From assembly GCA_963281255.1 (NCBI GenBank), contig OY725488.1, positions 10,327,524 to 10,391,523 of the forward strand: a stretch of DNA of 64,000 bases. Reading direction: 5' to 3'. This document shows positions 10,775-22,424 of this stretch, piece by piece. A program made the translations under genes and the position numbers. A model generated the notes under the pieces. The model was not told the origin of the DNA. It did no database searches and worked only from the letters and a program-made list of their open reading frames with translations. This stretch comes from Aphrocallistes beatrix (taxonomy: Eukaryota > Porifera > Hexactinellida > Sceptrulophora > Aphrocallistidae). Within the stretch, counting starts at the first letter, position 1. Every line of letters starts with the position of its first letter.

Positions 10775-11110
10775 GGGTGACCCATAAGTTCTGTTACAAG
10801 CTTCATTAGGTATAAAATTGTTTATACTCAAACGATCTTAGTTATTACTATGGTTCTTAGAGATTGTAATTCGAATATTTTCAATGATTTTAAAAGATTT
10901 TTCGATTCTATGACTTAGAAATGTGTTTTGTATAGTGAGTTTTGAGAAAAAAAATGTGTCCTGGTACGCAGCGAAAATCATGAATCAGAGCCCACTGCTT
11001 TTCAAGCTATCTTCCCAGAGACATTTTCCTCGACCACTCTAAATTTGTAGAGATATAAGATGTTCAGATCAGTGCATTTTGAAGACCAATTGGGTCAGAT
11101 CTGAAACTCC
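10775..11110 (+). mobile_element. Partial MITE B (GGGTGACC terminus)
   Basis: GGGTGACCCATAAGTTCTG and the next roughly 330 bp match the left arm of the complete element at 52975-53739 (TGTTACAAGCTT, a TGTCCTGG-ACGCA-CGAAAATC segment and AGATGTTCAGATCAGTGCAT). The right arm is absent. Confidence 0.75.
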
Positions 11111-11279
11111 TCATCAGAGATTTGATAACTTACACTATTTATGCCATAAGGACATCTCCTATAATAGGAGCTGCAGTAAAAGAGATATTATAAGAAAATA
11201 TAGAATAATTCAGAAATAAAAAAAGTTATATTAAATGTTAAATCCAGAGAAATAAAAATTCTAAAGAACTCCCTTGTTT

Positions 11280-12512
11280 TTAATCGTGGTAGAAAAGTTG
11301 AAGTTTGTCTTGATACTTTTCATAATTTGTAGTAATGATACAATCATGTTGAATGAGAGAAATACCTTGAAGTAGAGAGAACTGTCTATCTCGAGATCCT
11401 TTCTCACCGAACTGAGTGAGTAGCTTCCCTTCATTGGAAAATATCCGTACTTTGGAACCTCCACAATCTGCTACTAAGATGTTGAGTAGCTGATCTAGAC
11501 AGAAACTAGAAGCACATTCAAGGCTATACTTCTCAATGACACATCTGGTCAGAATGCCTTCTTTAGAAAATGCTTGAATTGGAAATTCTGCTTTGAAAAG
11601 TAAAATGTAAAACAAATCTTGCGAAAAACATATATGACTGATTTGAGTATCTTGTTGACAGAATTCAGTCTTGAGAGAGATTCTTTTTTCCTCAATCAAA
11701 TCTAGAGTTAACACTATTAGATTCATTTCCTTTGATTGACCGACATAAATACAAATTTTATCTGTACAGATACCGCTGAGAGGAAAATCATAAGATTTAG
11801 ACTTTTCTTTCTTCTCAGTGGATTCATTCAATTTCAGAATTGCGTTAAGGCATTCAACGTAAATTGAATTGTTGTGAAATAGAATATTGTTGGGATACAT
11901 CATTTCGTCATCTTTCACAGTTCTGATCCATTCCCCTTCTCTAGAGAAAATCTTAACCTTAAAATTAAATCGGTCAGCTACATAAATATTCTCATTCATA
12001 GGGTTAATCGCAATACCAGCAGGACGCAGGAGTTGATTGTTTCCATTCCCTTCTTCGCACTTGCTCCATTTCAGTCGATACCAAGGATCTTTATTATAAA
12101 CTAGAAGTTGTTGCTCACAACGACACATTGTGTCTATACAATCTTTCAATTCATCCACTCTCCACTTTAATATCAAGCTAGGAATGTCAAAATCCAGTTC
12201 TCTTTTAACTGAATTGTGTTTTTCTGAAATATCATCTAGTGGATTTATTCCTTCGGATACTTCTGTCATTTCCTCCTCAACTTCACTTTTTGTACTCTGC
12301 ATTCTAGTTCTCATTTCTTCCCAAATAGCATCCAATTCTCGGATTAGCTCTTCTTCTTTCTTTTCGATAAGATTTCTCATTTCTTTGCTGACACTTCTTA
12401 CTTCCAACTTCTTCTTTTCAATCAATTCTCTAAACAATTTCACTTTACTCTGGAGTTTGGTACTCACTTCGAATAAACTAGCAGGACCAGATCCTGGATC
12501 TGCTTTTGCCAT
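11280..12512 (-). CDS. Coiled-coil and NHL-repeat protein, second paralogue
   Basis: A 410-residue intronless frame with the same plan as the gene at 4777: MAKADPGSGPASLF start, coiled coil to about residue 110, LILKWRVDELKDCID linker with a CRC motif, then NHL repeats (RPAGIAINPMNENIYVADR, LLNILVADCGGSKVRIF, EGKLLTQFGEKGS). The coiled coil is shorter than in its paralogue. The 5' flank (TATAGATTTGCTATTATTT) is shared with the other two family members, which suggests common regulation. The binding partner is unknown. Confidence 0.85.
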   Translation of the reverse strand: MAKADPGSGPASLFEVSTKLQSKVKLFRELIEKKKLEVRSVSKEMRNLIEKKEEELIRELDAIWEEMRTRMQSTKSEVEEEMTEVSEGINPLDDISEKHNSVKRELDFDIPSLILKWRVDELKDCIDTMCRCEQQLLVYNKDPWYRLKWSKCEEGNGNNQLLRPAGIAINPMNENIYVADRFNFKVKIFSREGEWIRTVKDDEMMYPNNILFHNNSIYVECLNAILKLNESTEKKEKSKSYDFPLSGICTDKICIYVGQSKEMNLIVLTLDLIEEKRISLKTEFCQQDTQISHICFSQDLFYILLFKAEFPIQAFSKEGILTRCVIEKYSLECASSFCLDQLLNILVADCGGSKVRIFSNEGKLLTQFGEKGSRDRQFSLLQGISLIQHDCIITTNYEKYQDKLQLFYHD

Positions 12513-12755
12513 TATAGATTTGCTATTATTTCAATAGAGAACAATTAAACTTTATCTAATAAGAAAAGAATATCATAGCCTATACATTTATACTCGATAG
12601 TAAACTCGTAATGTGCAACAAAAATTCTATATCTTAGTGACTACACTTCAACCTTATTCTTAGTTTCACAATCAAACGTTACTAATCAACGGAAACTAAA
12701 TGGACGACTATATTAATTTCATACTTAAAACAAGCACATTTTTCTAACACAAATG

Positions 12756-14096
12756 CTAACATCTGCAGATACTGTTATGGATTGCAATGCTGAGAAATCC
12801 AGCTAGCGTGATTCCACAGGAATCAGCAATACTCACCACGCCCATCGAGAACTCCACTCTCTTACTCTCGATCTCGTTACGCACACGGTAGAAGGCATTC
12901 GCATAGGTTGCTCCTCCTAGCAACCCTTCGAACAGTATGACACAGAACGTGATTAGGATGAATGGAATGAACATGAACTCTGCTTCTAGGTAGAACAGAA
13001 CGAAGATGGCTGCTTGCAAGAAGGACATCAGCCATAGGTATTTGATTCTGAAGAAGATGACACTTGAACGGGAAACGAATACACCGAATTGGTACAGAAA
13101 CTGATAGACCCTGTACTGTGTGTTTTGGTCTATGCAGGCATTCTTGTAGTAGAGCAGCTCGAATAGTCCTTGAGTGATCATGTACTCGAACACGTAGACT
13201 ATAAATAGCGGACACATGTAACGCAGTAGATATCGGATGAATAGGGTGCGTACTAGGAATTGAGTAATATTCTCTTTCCATGACTTCTCTTGCTTGGTAG
13301 AAGATATATCTTCGCTTGGATCAGCAAATACAGCCTCCTCTTCTTCTGGATCATAAACTTCGTCATCATTAATTAAACGCTCTTCGTTTACAGTCTGTTC
13401 CAACTCTTTTCGTCTGTAGATTTGTGGTAGTTTTATTTTGAGAAGTGTGAGCTGTGGAATGAATAGAAGACCCCAGAATGCAATCCCCATAATGAACGGA
13501 ACTACTACCATGAGAAAGATCGCAGTCCTGGGAGATAGGAAAAAAGTTAGAATGAGGTAGGATAATGCTCCAGATATTCCAGCTGCTCCTGTTCCACTAG
13601 ACCAGGCCGCAACCTCGCTTTTACTATATATCGCAGTCAGACTGAGGAATGTAATCTCTCCAAGTCCCTCCCCAATACTGGCAAACACGACTCCTAACAG
13701 TATCAGTCCAAGCTGGTAGGAGGAAGCGATGATAAGGAGACTTGCTAGATTAGAAATAATGCACACTGACACTCTAATGTGATAGGAAATGTAGTCCAAG
13801 CACCAGGAGAGAGTTATCTTCACTACCAGACTCGGGATAATGCTTGCTAGGAGAATGACACCTGTGGAAAGTCTGTTACATTTGCGCCCTGAATCGGCGT
13901 CATAGCACACTGCTTTGGTAGAGTTTAAATGATTGGAGTTGTTATTGCTGGGACGTGCGGAGTCGTCCAGAAGATCATAAGCCGCACTCAGTATGAGAAA
14001 GTAGGCGTAGCTGCTGATGAGGCCAATTATCCAGAATCCGATTATTGACAGCTTCTTTGCAATATTGATTTGTTTGCTCGTAGGCGCGAGTTGCAT
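12756..14096 (-). CDS. CLN3: CLN3 (battenin) lysosomal membrane protein, copy 1
   Basis: A 446-residue multi-pass membrane protein from the ATG at 14096 (MQLAPTSKQ), which aligns with MEPAPTNKQ of copy 2. An in-frame ATG at 14138 would add 14 residues. CLN3 signatures run throughout: IGFWIIGLISSYAYFLILSA, LGVVFASIGEGLGEITFLSL, AWSSGTGAAGISGALSYLI, FEYMITQGLFELLYY, YRVYQFLYQFGVFVSRSS and EGLLGGATYANAF. The charged loop (about residues 240-275) is the least conserved region, as in the family. Vertebrate CLN3 lies in late endosomes and lysosomes and is needed for lysosomal efflux of glycerophosphodiesters. The length matches human CLN3 (438). The C-terminus is SICRC, not a CaaX box. It is divergently paired with a paralogue at 15568. 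Confidence 0.9.
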   Translation of the reverse strand: MQLAPTSKQINIAKKLSIIGFWIIGLISSYAYFLILSAAYDLLDDSARPSNNNSNHLNSTKAVCYDADSGRKCNRLSTGVILLASIIPSLVVKITLSWCLDYISYHIRVSVCIISNLASLLIIASSYQLGLILLGVVFASIGEGLGEITFLSLTAIYSKSEVAAWSSGTGAAGISGALSYLILTFFLSPRTAIFLMVVVPFIMGIAFWGLLFIPQLTLLKIKLPQIYRRKELEQTVNEERLINDDEVYDPEEEEAVFADPSEDISSTKQEKSWKENITQFLVRTLFIRYLLRYMCPLFIVYVFEYMITQGLFELLYYKNACIDQNTQYRVYQFLYQFGVFVSRSSVIFFRIKYLWLMSFLQAAIFVLFYLEAEFMFIPFILITFCVILFEGLLGGATYANAFYRVRNEIESKRVEFSMGVVSIADSCGITLAGFLSIAIHNSICRC

Positions 14097-15567
14097 TTTC
14101 AAATCTAATGAGTCAATGACAAAAGTTGTCTTAATCATAAAGCACTAGCTACTCTGCTCGTTTCGAAATGAATGCTTTGGCTGATCTAAATGAGTATGAT
14201 AAACTGTTTTGAATTTGACAGAATTACAAAGCACTTACAAGTGCATATAATTGCTTATTGTCAAAGGCTAAATGGTCAAGTAATTATGATATTTCCATCC
14301 AGGGAAGTAGGAAGGGGGCGGGTGCGATCCCAACCCCACGATCCAGAGCAGAAAATGCTGCCACCAAAAATACTATAATTCGGACGGGGGAGTTAAAGGT
14401 TTCCCCAATTTATGTGGTGTTTGAACATTAAAACACCATAACTCGCAAAAACCTCGATGAGGGGCTTTGGTGAAAGCTGAGACAATTCTGCGTCGATTGA
14501 AGAAAATCAGGATAGCATGTAGCTCGCTGAGTTATGCTCTACAAAAGATAAGGGGTTGGAAATTCTGCAAAAGATCGATTTGCAAGTTATTCACAAGAAT
14601 CACAATTTTGGTATCCTAAAAGCTCACTTTAAGCGCTTCTGGGGTTTTTGACACCTCGCTTCCTCTTACCAGTCCAAGCTGGAGGTATATATTTCCTTAC
14701 CCCTCAGCAGTGGCATAGCCACTGTTGAGTGGTAAGGAAATATTACAATAATAATTACAGATTTCCGATTAAATAAAGAACTGTATATGTAGATTCCGCA
14801 CGTAGTACGAAGTAATAGTACTTGTACAATTAGTTCAAATCGAAAGTTTCAAGATTATACAACCAGGTGTGATCTCTGTTTCAGGGCGCCAAAACGAAAG
14901 CGCGCTCACTTTGTAAAACACGAAGTGGAGATTAGTGTGCGCTTAAAAACAATTTTGAAACTATTGAAAGCTGTCGTCTGAATTAACTGTATGTACCCTA
15001 ATATTCATTGTTGCAGAATTTTGAGTGGAATTACATCTTTGAAGTAAAGGTGAAATTAATTCCAGTTCTTCTAAATCAATTATTGCCTCTATGTTACAGC
15101 TTGCTGAGAATAACTGTATAATAAACTCGATAACTGATTTCGGATAACAGTATTCTAAACCTAATTAGATAATCACATGAATCAGATACGCAGATGTCTT
15201 TATGAATATCAATAGATGTTATAGAATGGAATAAACATTAGTCTCTTAGAGTAATAGCATGATTCAAACTCGCACATTTATATCTGCATACAAGATAACC
15301 TCAACATAAGAACACAAGAATGCACGATGGAAATATGGGAATCACTTGACTGCTAACCTTTGAACAATTATCAGGGATATGTACTTATTAATACTTTATA
15401 GTTCTATTATATAAACACAAACTTATTAAACTAATTTGATATATTAGCTATAGCTACCATTTAGATCCAACCAAAACATTCACTTTGAATAGCGAGTAGC
15501 AGGAATAGGCACTACTTGTAAGTAAGTATATAATAATTAAGACAAGGTTTGGTCATTGTATTAGAAA
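14097..15567. other. Intergenic region between divergent CLN3 genes
   Basis: About 1.5 kb separate the two start codons and presumably hold both promoters. Apart from the hairpin at 14689-14743 I recognise no bounded element. The stretch 14280-14680 is less AT-rich and looks like old repeat DNA. Confidence 0.5.
14689..14743. repeat. Inverted repeat, 26-bp arms, 3-bp spacer
   Basis: ATATTTCCTTAC and on to CAGTGGC pairs with its complement at 14718-14743, with two mismatches around the spacer ATA. It could form a hairpin or be a small palindromic transposon relic. No target duplication was confirmed. Confidence 0.7.
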
Positions 15568-16905
15568 ATGGAACCCGCACCCACCAACAAACAGGTCGCT
15601 TTTGCGAAGAGACTGTCTCTTATCGGATTCTGGATAATAGGCATCGTGAACAATTACACCTACGTTGTAATCCTGAGTGCAGCTTATGATCTTCTGGACG
15701 ACTCAACAATTCCTAGCAACTCTACAATGCCCAGCAACTCTACCAACCTGATGTGTTATGACGCTGCTTCAGGGCGCGAATGTAACGCTGTTTCCACAGG
15801 TGTCATTCTCCTAGCCAACATTATCCCGACTTTAATTGTGAAGACAACTCTCTCCTGGTGCTTGGACTACATTTCCTATCACATTAGAGTGGCAGTATGC
15901 ATTATTTCTAACCTAGCAAGTCTCCTTATCCTCGCTACTTCTTACCAGATAGGACTGATACTGTTAGGAGTCGTGTTCGCTAGTATTGAAGCTGGGCTTG
16001 GAGAAGTCACATTCCTCAGTCTGACTGCGATGTACAGTAAAAGCGAGGTCGCGGCCTGGTCTAGTGGAACAGGAGCAGCTGGAATAGCTGGATCACTCTC
16101 CTACCTCATTCTAACTTTTTTCCTATCTCCCAGGACTGCGATCTTTCTCATGGTAGTAGTCCCGTTCATAATGGGGATCGCATTCTGGGGGTTTCTATTC
16201 ATTCCACAGCTCACACTTCTTAAAAAAAAACTACCACAAATCTACAGACGAAAGGAGTTGGAACGTACTGTGAGCGAAGAGCATTTAATCAAAGATGACG
16301 AGGATTATGACCCAGACAAAGGGGAAGATGGATTGGCTAGGCCAAGCGAAGATATATCTTTTGTCAATCAAAAGAAGACATGGAAAGAGAATATTACTCA
16401 ATTCCTAGTACGAACCTTATTCATTCGGAAGCTACTGCGTTACATGTGTCCTTTATTTCTTGTCTACGTGTTCGAGTACATGATCAATCAAGGACTATTC
16501 GAGCTGCTCTACTACAAGAATGCCTGCATAGACCAAAACATGCAGTACAGGGTATATCAGTTTCTGTACCAATTCGGTGTATTCGTTTCCCGTTCAAGTG
16601 TCATCTTCTTCAGAATCAAATACCTATGGCTGATGTCCTTCTTGCAAGCAGCCATCTTCGTTCTGTTCTACCTGGAAGCAGAGTTCATGTTCATTCCATT
16701 CATCCTAATCACGTTCTGTGTCATACTGTTCGAAGGGTTGCTAGGAGGAGCAACCTATGCGAATGCCTTCTACCGTGTGCGTAACGAGATCGAGAGTAAG
16801 AGAGTGGAGTTCTCGATGGGCGTGGTGAGTATTGCTGATTCCTTTGGAATCACGCTAGCTGCATTTCTCAGCATTGCAATCCATAACAGTATCTGCAGAT
16901 GTTAG
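15568..16905 (+). CDS. CLN3: CLN3 (battenin) lysosomal membrane protein, copy 2
   Basis: A 445-residue frame with the same family signatures as copy 1 (IGFWIIGIVNNYTYVVILSA, GLGEVTFLSLTAMYS, FEYMINQGLFELLYY, EGLLGGATYANAF) and the same C-terminal SICRC. From about 16530 to the stop and roughly 20 bases beyond, the DNA is almost identical to copy 1. The N-terminal third and the cytoplasmic loop (about residues 225-275) differ much more. That suggests a duplication with later gene conversion of the 3' half. The function is inferred as for copy 1. The two copies may differ in expression, because their upstream DNA is not shared. Confidence 0.9.
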   Translation: MEPAPTNKQVAFAKRLSLIGFWIIGIVNNYTYVVILSAAYDLLDDSTIPSNSTMPSNSTNLMCYDAASGRECNAVSTGVILLANIIPTLIVKTTLSWCLDYISYHIRVAVCIISNLASLLILATSYQIGLILLGVVFASIEAGLGEVTFLSLTAMYSKSEVAAWSSGTGAAGIAGSLSYLILTFFLSPRTAIFLMVVVPFIMGIAFWGFLFIPQLTLLKKKLPQIYRRKELERTVSEEHLIKDDEDYDPDKGEDGLARPSEDISFVNQKKTWKENITQFLVRTLFIRKLLRYMCPLFLVYVFEYMINQGLFELLYYKNACIDQNMQYRVYQFLYQFGVFVSRSSVIFFRIKYLWLMSFLQAAIFVLFYLEAEFMFIPFILITFCVILFEGLLGGATYANAFYRVRNEIESKRVEFSMGVVSIADSFGITLAAFLSIAIHNSICRC

Positions 16906-17659
16906 CATTTGTGTTAGGAAACTGGACTTGTTTCAAATTTAGTTTTGTTGTATGGTTATTTTAACTTTATATGAAATTTTCAGAGATAAATAATATAATT
17001 TGAAAATAATATAAATTGGGCTCGAATACAATACGTATAGCAAAACATTACAATTTAGTACAGTAGTTCAAATATCCTAAATCTACGTCTATTCCCTTGA
17101 CATTTACTAGATTCAAAAAATTGGACCAGGGATATGATTGAAGTCCATTCAGTAAATACAGGATTGGCCAAAATCGTCAACCATGCAAGATATTCCTCAA
17201 TAAAGTATTAACAGCATCTTTACTATTAAAACTCGATTAATGTGTATGTGTATATATATATATATATATCTGTAACGAATTGAAAATTGTTTCACTTAGT
17301 TCAGCAAATAATTGAAGCATATTAAATCAGATTAGAATCTTAAAATTACTATTTAAAATTGTCAATATAAATTGAACATGAAATTATTTCAGGTTGGAAA
17401 TGCAGTTCAAAATAGAGAAATATTGAAAAAATCGTAATTTTAATTCAAATATATTTAAGAATAAGCAATTCGATACATTTAACGGTCTTGAATTAACAAA
17501 ATTCAAAACAAATTTATCTCATAAACAAAATTAACTCTTAAAATAAAACGAGGTCTCTGCAACTTAAAATATAATTCCGTAAATAGTTTAAAATGTAAAA
17601 AAAATGAGAGAAACGATTTCTATCGTTTACTGATGAAACCTCTCATTAAGCAGATCTAG
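16906..17659. other. Intergenic, with an isolated MITE A terminus
   Basis: Bases 17217-17282 hold TTTACTATTAAAACTCGATT, a TA microsatellite and CTGTAACGAATTGA. This is the left end of MITE family A, truncated. The rest is AT-rich with nothing recognised. Confidence 0.6.
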
Positions 17660-20600
17660 CTAAACCAGCACATCCTCCTCAGTTAGATCTGCCCAATGCT
17701 CCACATCCGGGTTGTATGTGTAACCGTAATGGTGAACAAATTCAAAGCGGAAATAATAGAACACCCATTGCCAGTAGTTATTATCGGCCGCATCTTCGCC
17801 AAGGATTTTCCATGAGGCGAAATGCGGATTGATTCGTTTGTAATCTGTGTATTTGAATCTCTGGTTATTATAGACGATAGTGTGATCAGTATTCATGCAG
17901 TGGGTGCACTCTATAATCGAGAATGTGTTCGAAGTTTCGTGGAAATACCCAACTAACCCCTTGGGTCGATGTAGTGACCCGCAATAGTGGCGGTGACCTT
18001 CTGAGGACATGAGACAGGGCTCTTTGCAGAAGGGACAGAGAGACTGGCAGGTGACAAGGAGCTTGTGAGGGATCGCGTGTTGGTGTATGAAGCATCATTG
18101 ATAGTTGTATGGATCAATCCCAGCCAACCGAATCGACTAGACATGTGGTCGAATGATCGGGTGAAGAACTCTACGAAGTCTTCCTCATGGTCCACAGGAT
18201 TCTGATATACGTCTAGAATATCAAAGTCACTTCTTCTCAGCTCTTTGGAGTATGATTTGATTTTTTCATAGAAGATAGGTTTCCAACTAGATTTCGAAGT
18301 CTTGATAAAAGACTTCAAATCAGCAATGTAAGACTGCTTCAGTTTATAAATGCTGGGATCTAAAATGCTAGCTTTAATTTCCTTTTGTACTTCTTTATCT
18401 TGGCAGTAGATTTTAAATTTAGTTTCGATCCAATTCCGAATGAAATTGATGGGATCGTGAATGTATGCGATGTATTGATCGAAATCCTTTTTGATTGCCA
18501 ACTCTCTCAGAATTCTGAGCTGAAGAGAACTTCTCCTTTTGAAGGTATCAAGGTTTCTAGGATCGTTCTGGAAATGATGTATGATATCCGTTAGCAATTC
18601 AGATTCCAAATAATTGACCATTTTCGCGAATACAATTTCGGCTAAGGCCCGTGCGCACGATAGGTTAGTCTGTGTACCTTGACACAGCTGAATGAAAACA
18701 GGCTTCAGCTCTATCCTGAGATTTAAGAGTTGAGCAGTTGCGTTGGTGTCACAATGAAAATCTCTCTGTAACATTTTGAGGTGTGTAACACCTTTACAGC
18801 AAATGTAGAAAGAAAATTCGTACATGAATAACTCTGTCAACACGATTTGTTGAACAGTGTCGCTTTTTTCTTTATCATTGAACTCCGCAACTTGGCTACA
18901 GACAATATTAATCAGATGAGAGAAGGACTGGTTTGAATAGGGAACAGATTTGTCAAGGGAGTATAAAAATTCTTGGCACAATGATGAAACGATTTGAATA
19001 AGTTGACAAATTTTTTCTTGGGAATTATCTGGTGTCTCTGTCAAGCCTTCTAAATTATGGCGTAGCGAGTAGTCGTAGAAATCAGTGAAGGTACAGTTTG
19101 GAGAAATGAATCCTTCATTATCAGGAATTAATATTTTGAAATGACTCGATCCGAAGTGAAAGCCTAACAATCTTATATCATCAAACTTTTCACGATCTCC
19201 TACAAGGAGTTCTCTTGATTCTTTTGATATTTCAAAGTTAGCGAGAACTGAGTTAAATCTGAATTCTGCCTGAAGATCTGATTGTATATCAACAGGCAAA
19301 GAGTCGCAGTTCTTACTCAAAGTAGAATCCCACTTACTCCAATGACGATCAAACAGCATCTCTAGTTGCAAGTTGGGCTTAGTCCAGTCGCCCTTCTCAT
19401 TGTGTCTAATTATATCTTCTTTAGCTTGTTTAAGGATTACTTCACGCATCTGATTGGGATCTGCTTTGATTTTGAGTACGTCTTTCCTTTGCTTGTAATG
19501 CAATTCAATTTGTTCTTGAAGTGATTCTTGTTTTTGATATCTTGTTGAGTCAAAATACTTCTTTGCATCTTTCTCTCGTTCCTGCTGAATTTCTTTATAC
19601 TCACTCTTCTGAAACAAATATTCCACAGTTCTCTCCTCCAATTTACCAGCCGCATTCCTACACCACAGTCTAATCAAATCCTTACTCATATCATAAACTG
19701 AATCGATGTCTTCCAACACCGCATTTGAAATATAAACTATTTTTCTATTTAAATGATTAAGAGTATCGGCATCATACTGGTATCTCCATTTAGTCAACTT
19801 ATCATCAAATTCGAAAGCTGCATAACATTCTAAGATGGTTTTGTATTTCAAGATAAATTTTTGGCTCAGCACTGAATTCCAAATATCTTTCAATTTTTGT
19901 GTCCACGTAGCTATGCTTTGAAAGTGTATGTTCCTACAGTACTCCTGTGTAATCTTCCGTTTAAGAGTTTCACAGCGAGCGCTGTAGTCAGACGATAGCA
20001 CGGACATAGGGGAATCTGAACTATACAGACCAGGGATTAAATAAGTATCAAGGTGCACGTTGTAGTCAATGACGTCAGTAAACTTTGTGAAGTTTGGGAA
20101 GCCTTCAAGCTTAGCTGCGTGAACCGTTGTATAGTCAAGGAACTTAATGAGCTGTTCTTTCCCTGCAGAGAGGTTTTCACTCGTGTTTACATTCTGGTGT
20201 ACGAATATGCACCTGACTGGCTTAGCAGATGCCAATTGAATTTTCATAAGCGCTAGGATTGCAATTTGGAGAATCTGTTTAAACTTAGCCTGATCCTCAC
20301 CGAAAAGATTGATAATGACCAAGTCACTAATTCCTGTAACGAATGTGGCCAACTCGTTATCATGGGAGGCCGGGAGGATCCCCGTTAACTCGGGAGCTCC
20401 AAATCCCTCAGTATCCAGCACTACGAGATAATGATAGCCCAATTTCTCACTCGCTGACTTGTCCACTGGGATTATCTGCATGAAGATACCTCTAGTGCAA
20501 CGCCCTGATTTGAAAGGAAATTGTGAGCTGAACATTGTGTTGAGTAACGTTGACTTTCCACTGCTCTGAGTTCCTAAAATTCCGATAACAAAAATACGTT

Positions 20601-22424
20601 TATCTTCACCTACCTCTCCACTCAGCTCCTTCAACACACTAGACACCCAACAGAGTGGAATATGAGTAACAGACCCGTCCAATATCTCAAAGCTGTGGCC
20701 AGAGAGAATCAGTTTAACATCTGAAGGGTTGAAATCAAGTTTTTGGATAATTTCATTTTGCTTTAATCTCGCGTTCACGAAAATTTCATACACCTGCCCT
20801 AATTCCCGCATGATGTGCTCGATGCCGAGTGTTTTTGCCATCGGTGATGCGCTCTCTCTCCAATCCAGCATTTTCCTGCTTCGATTCGTCGTTATCTGTC
20901 GACCTCCTATTGAGTGGGTACAGATACTTCAAGGACAACCGATCCAAGCAAGTTTGCAGGATCCTCCACAGGTACACCATGTCGTTACCCACATTATGAG
21001 CACAAATCGTTCTGAGAATTGTGAGGAAGAATTGGCAAGGTCCTGGCGGATTGATCAGGTAGCCAATCTGGTTGTTGCGGGCCAGGTTCAGAGTTCCTCT
21101 TAACTTCGTCAAATGGGCCTCTCTGCACTCGATACCCATTTTATAGCCCTTCAAAGCGAACCACTCACGATCTGCACTCGCCCACTTCTGCCATTGCTCA
21201 AGTTGTAAAGGCAATAACTCCGATTTCAGAAGATACAGATTGTCCAATAGCTCTTCATTCTCCCGAAGCACGTCACTGAACAGCTGATCGATCTTCTCCT
21301 GGAAAGGAACAGTCATTCTAGTCACATCTGTGTCCTCGTCGAAATCAATATTGTGTTTAAGTGCCACTTCTTTGCACATATCAAGCGACATCTTAGGAAG
21401 TTCACATCTCTTGAGAATCCCGTTCATACTCGCAATGACGTGTTCTGGAATGTTCGCACGATTGGAATACTTGCTGATGAGGTAGAATGTTTTATTCTCT
21501 TGAATGGTCAGGGGACGAAATCTCTTTAACTTGGGGGACTTTCGGTCCATAATTACCAAACATACCTTATGTCTATACGATTCAAGAATTTTTTCGACCT
21601 CATTCAACTCACTCTCAGTTGCTTCTTCAAGAGAAATAAAAATATAGACAAGAGTTGAGATATCGAGAATGAAATCTAACTGTTTTTTGAATGAAAAAGC
21701 GTTACCTCTCAAATTCAGGAAGAGAAGTGGTTCATTATAACATTCCATTTTGCCTTCGAGGTTGGCAGGCAAGAACCAATTAATCTCAACTAAACCTTTG
21801 AAATGTACTTTAGGGGTGGAATTCCCTTTTGTTTCATTGTGAAAGAAACAATTAGGTATTCCCAGTAAGCTATTCAAAGTCTTTTTTATAACTACTTGTA
21901 CACATCCAAGAGCGAATGAATGAGATGTAGTAGATCTTCTCTGTGAAAATAGGAATTATCTTAGTCTGGTTCAATGTTTTATCAATTTTATAGCTCTGAG
22001 TGAAGATGGAATGGTAGGAAAGGGAGAAGAGGGTAGGGTTGCCAGTACGGGGGTTGGTAACAATCAAAGGTAAGGAGAGCTGACATTTTGCTACATGAGA
22101 AAGAAAAATCTGTCTGAATATGTGGTCGCATTCTAAAAACAGTTTCAAGAATATATCCATTGTGTTAATCTCATCATCTTCGTCTCCATCTTCATATGTC
22201 GAGATTACAGAGGACATATTACGACTGTCTGGGTCCAAGCCTAAGATGCATTCCAGCATTCTCTCTGACAAAGCATCGATCTTTCTGTCAAGTGGAGATT
22301 CACCTTCTTTCCCCTCATAAGTTTCAGTCAAACTTTCGTTCGTATCAAGCAGTTTTATTCTTGTACATTGAAAGAAACTGAGTTTTCGACACGGATTCAA
22401 ATGTTCCGCAGGGCTTGTAGCCAT
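17660..22424 (-). pseudogene. VLIG-type very large inducible GTPase homologue, broken by three frameshifts
   Basis: Coding sequence runs in four successive frames: 22424-about 21885, 21877-about 20875, about 20871-18060, and about 18060-17660. The first frame has LDPDSRN and FLKLFLECDHIFRQ. The second continues from KTLNSLLGIPNCFF. The third holds the G domain: P-loop GTQSSGKST (about 20550), DTEGFGAPEL (Walker B/G3) and FVHQNVNTSE (G4 region). The last has a cysteine/histidine cluster, CPFCKEPC with HRHYC. Reconnecting the first three frames needs one base fewer at A-runs (T-runs at 21882-21887 and 20871-20874 on the plus strand). The last needs an opposite shift near 18040-18075. Summed length is about 1580 codons, versus about 2400 in mammalian GVIN proteins. 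With no other stops in 4.7 kb, either decay is very recent or the shifts are assembly errors. VLIG GTPases are interferon-induced in vertebrates; the role here is unknown. Confidence 0.8.

Noticed and set aside
12877-16784. A 134-residue frame conserved between both CLN3 copies
   Set aside because: It overlaps CLN3 in another frame. Its conservation follows from the near identity of the two genes' 3' halves.
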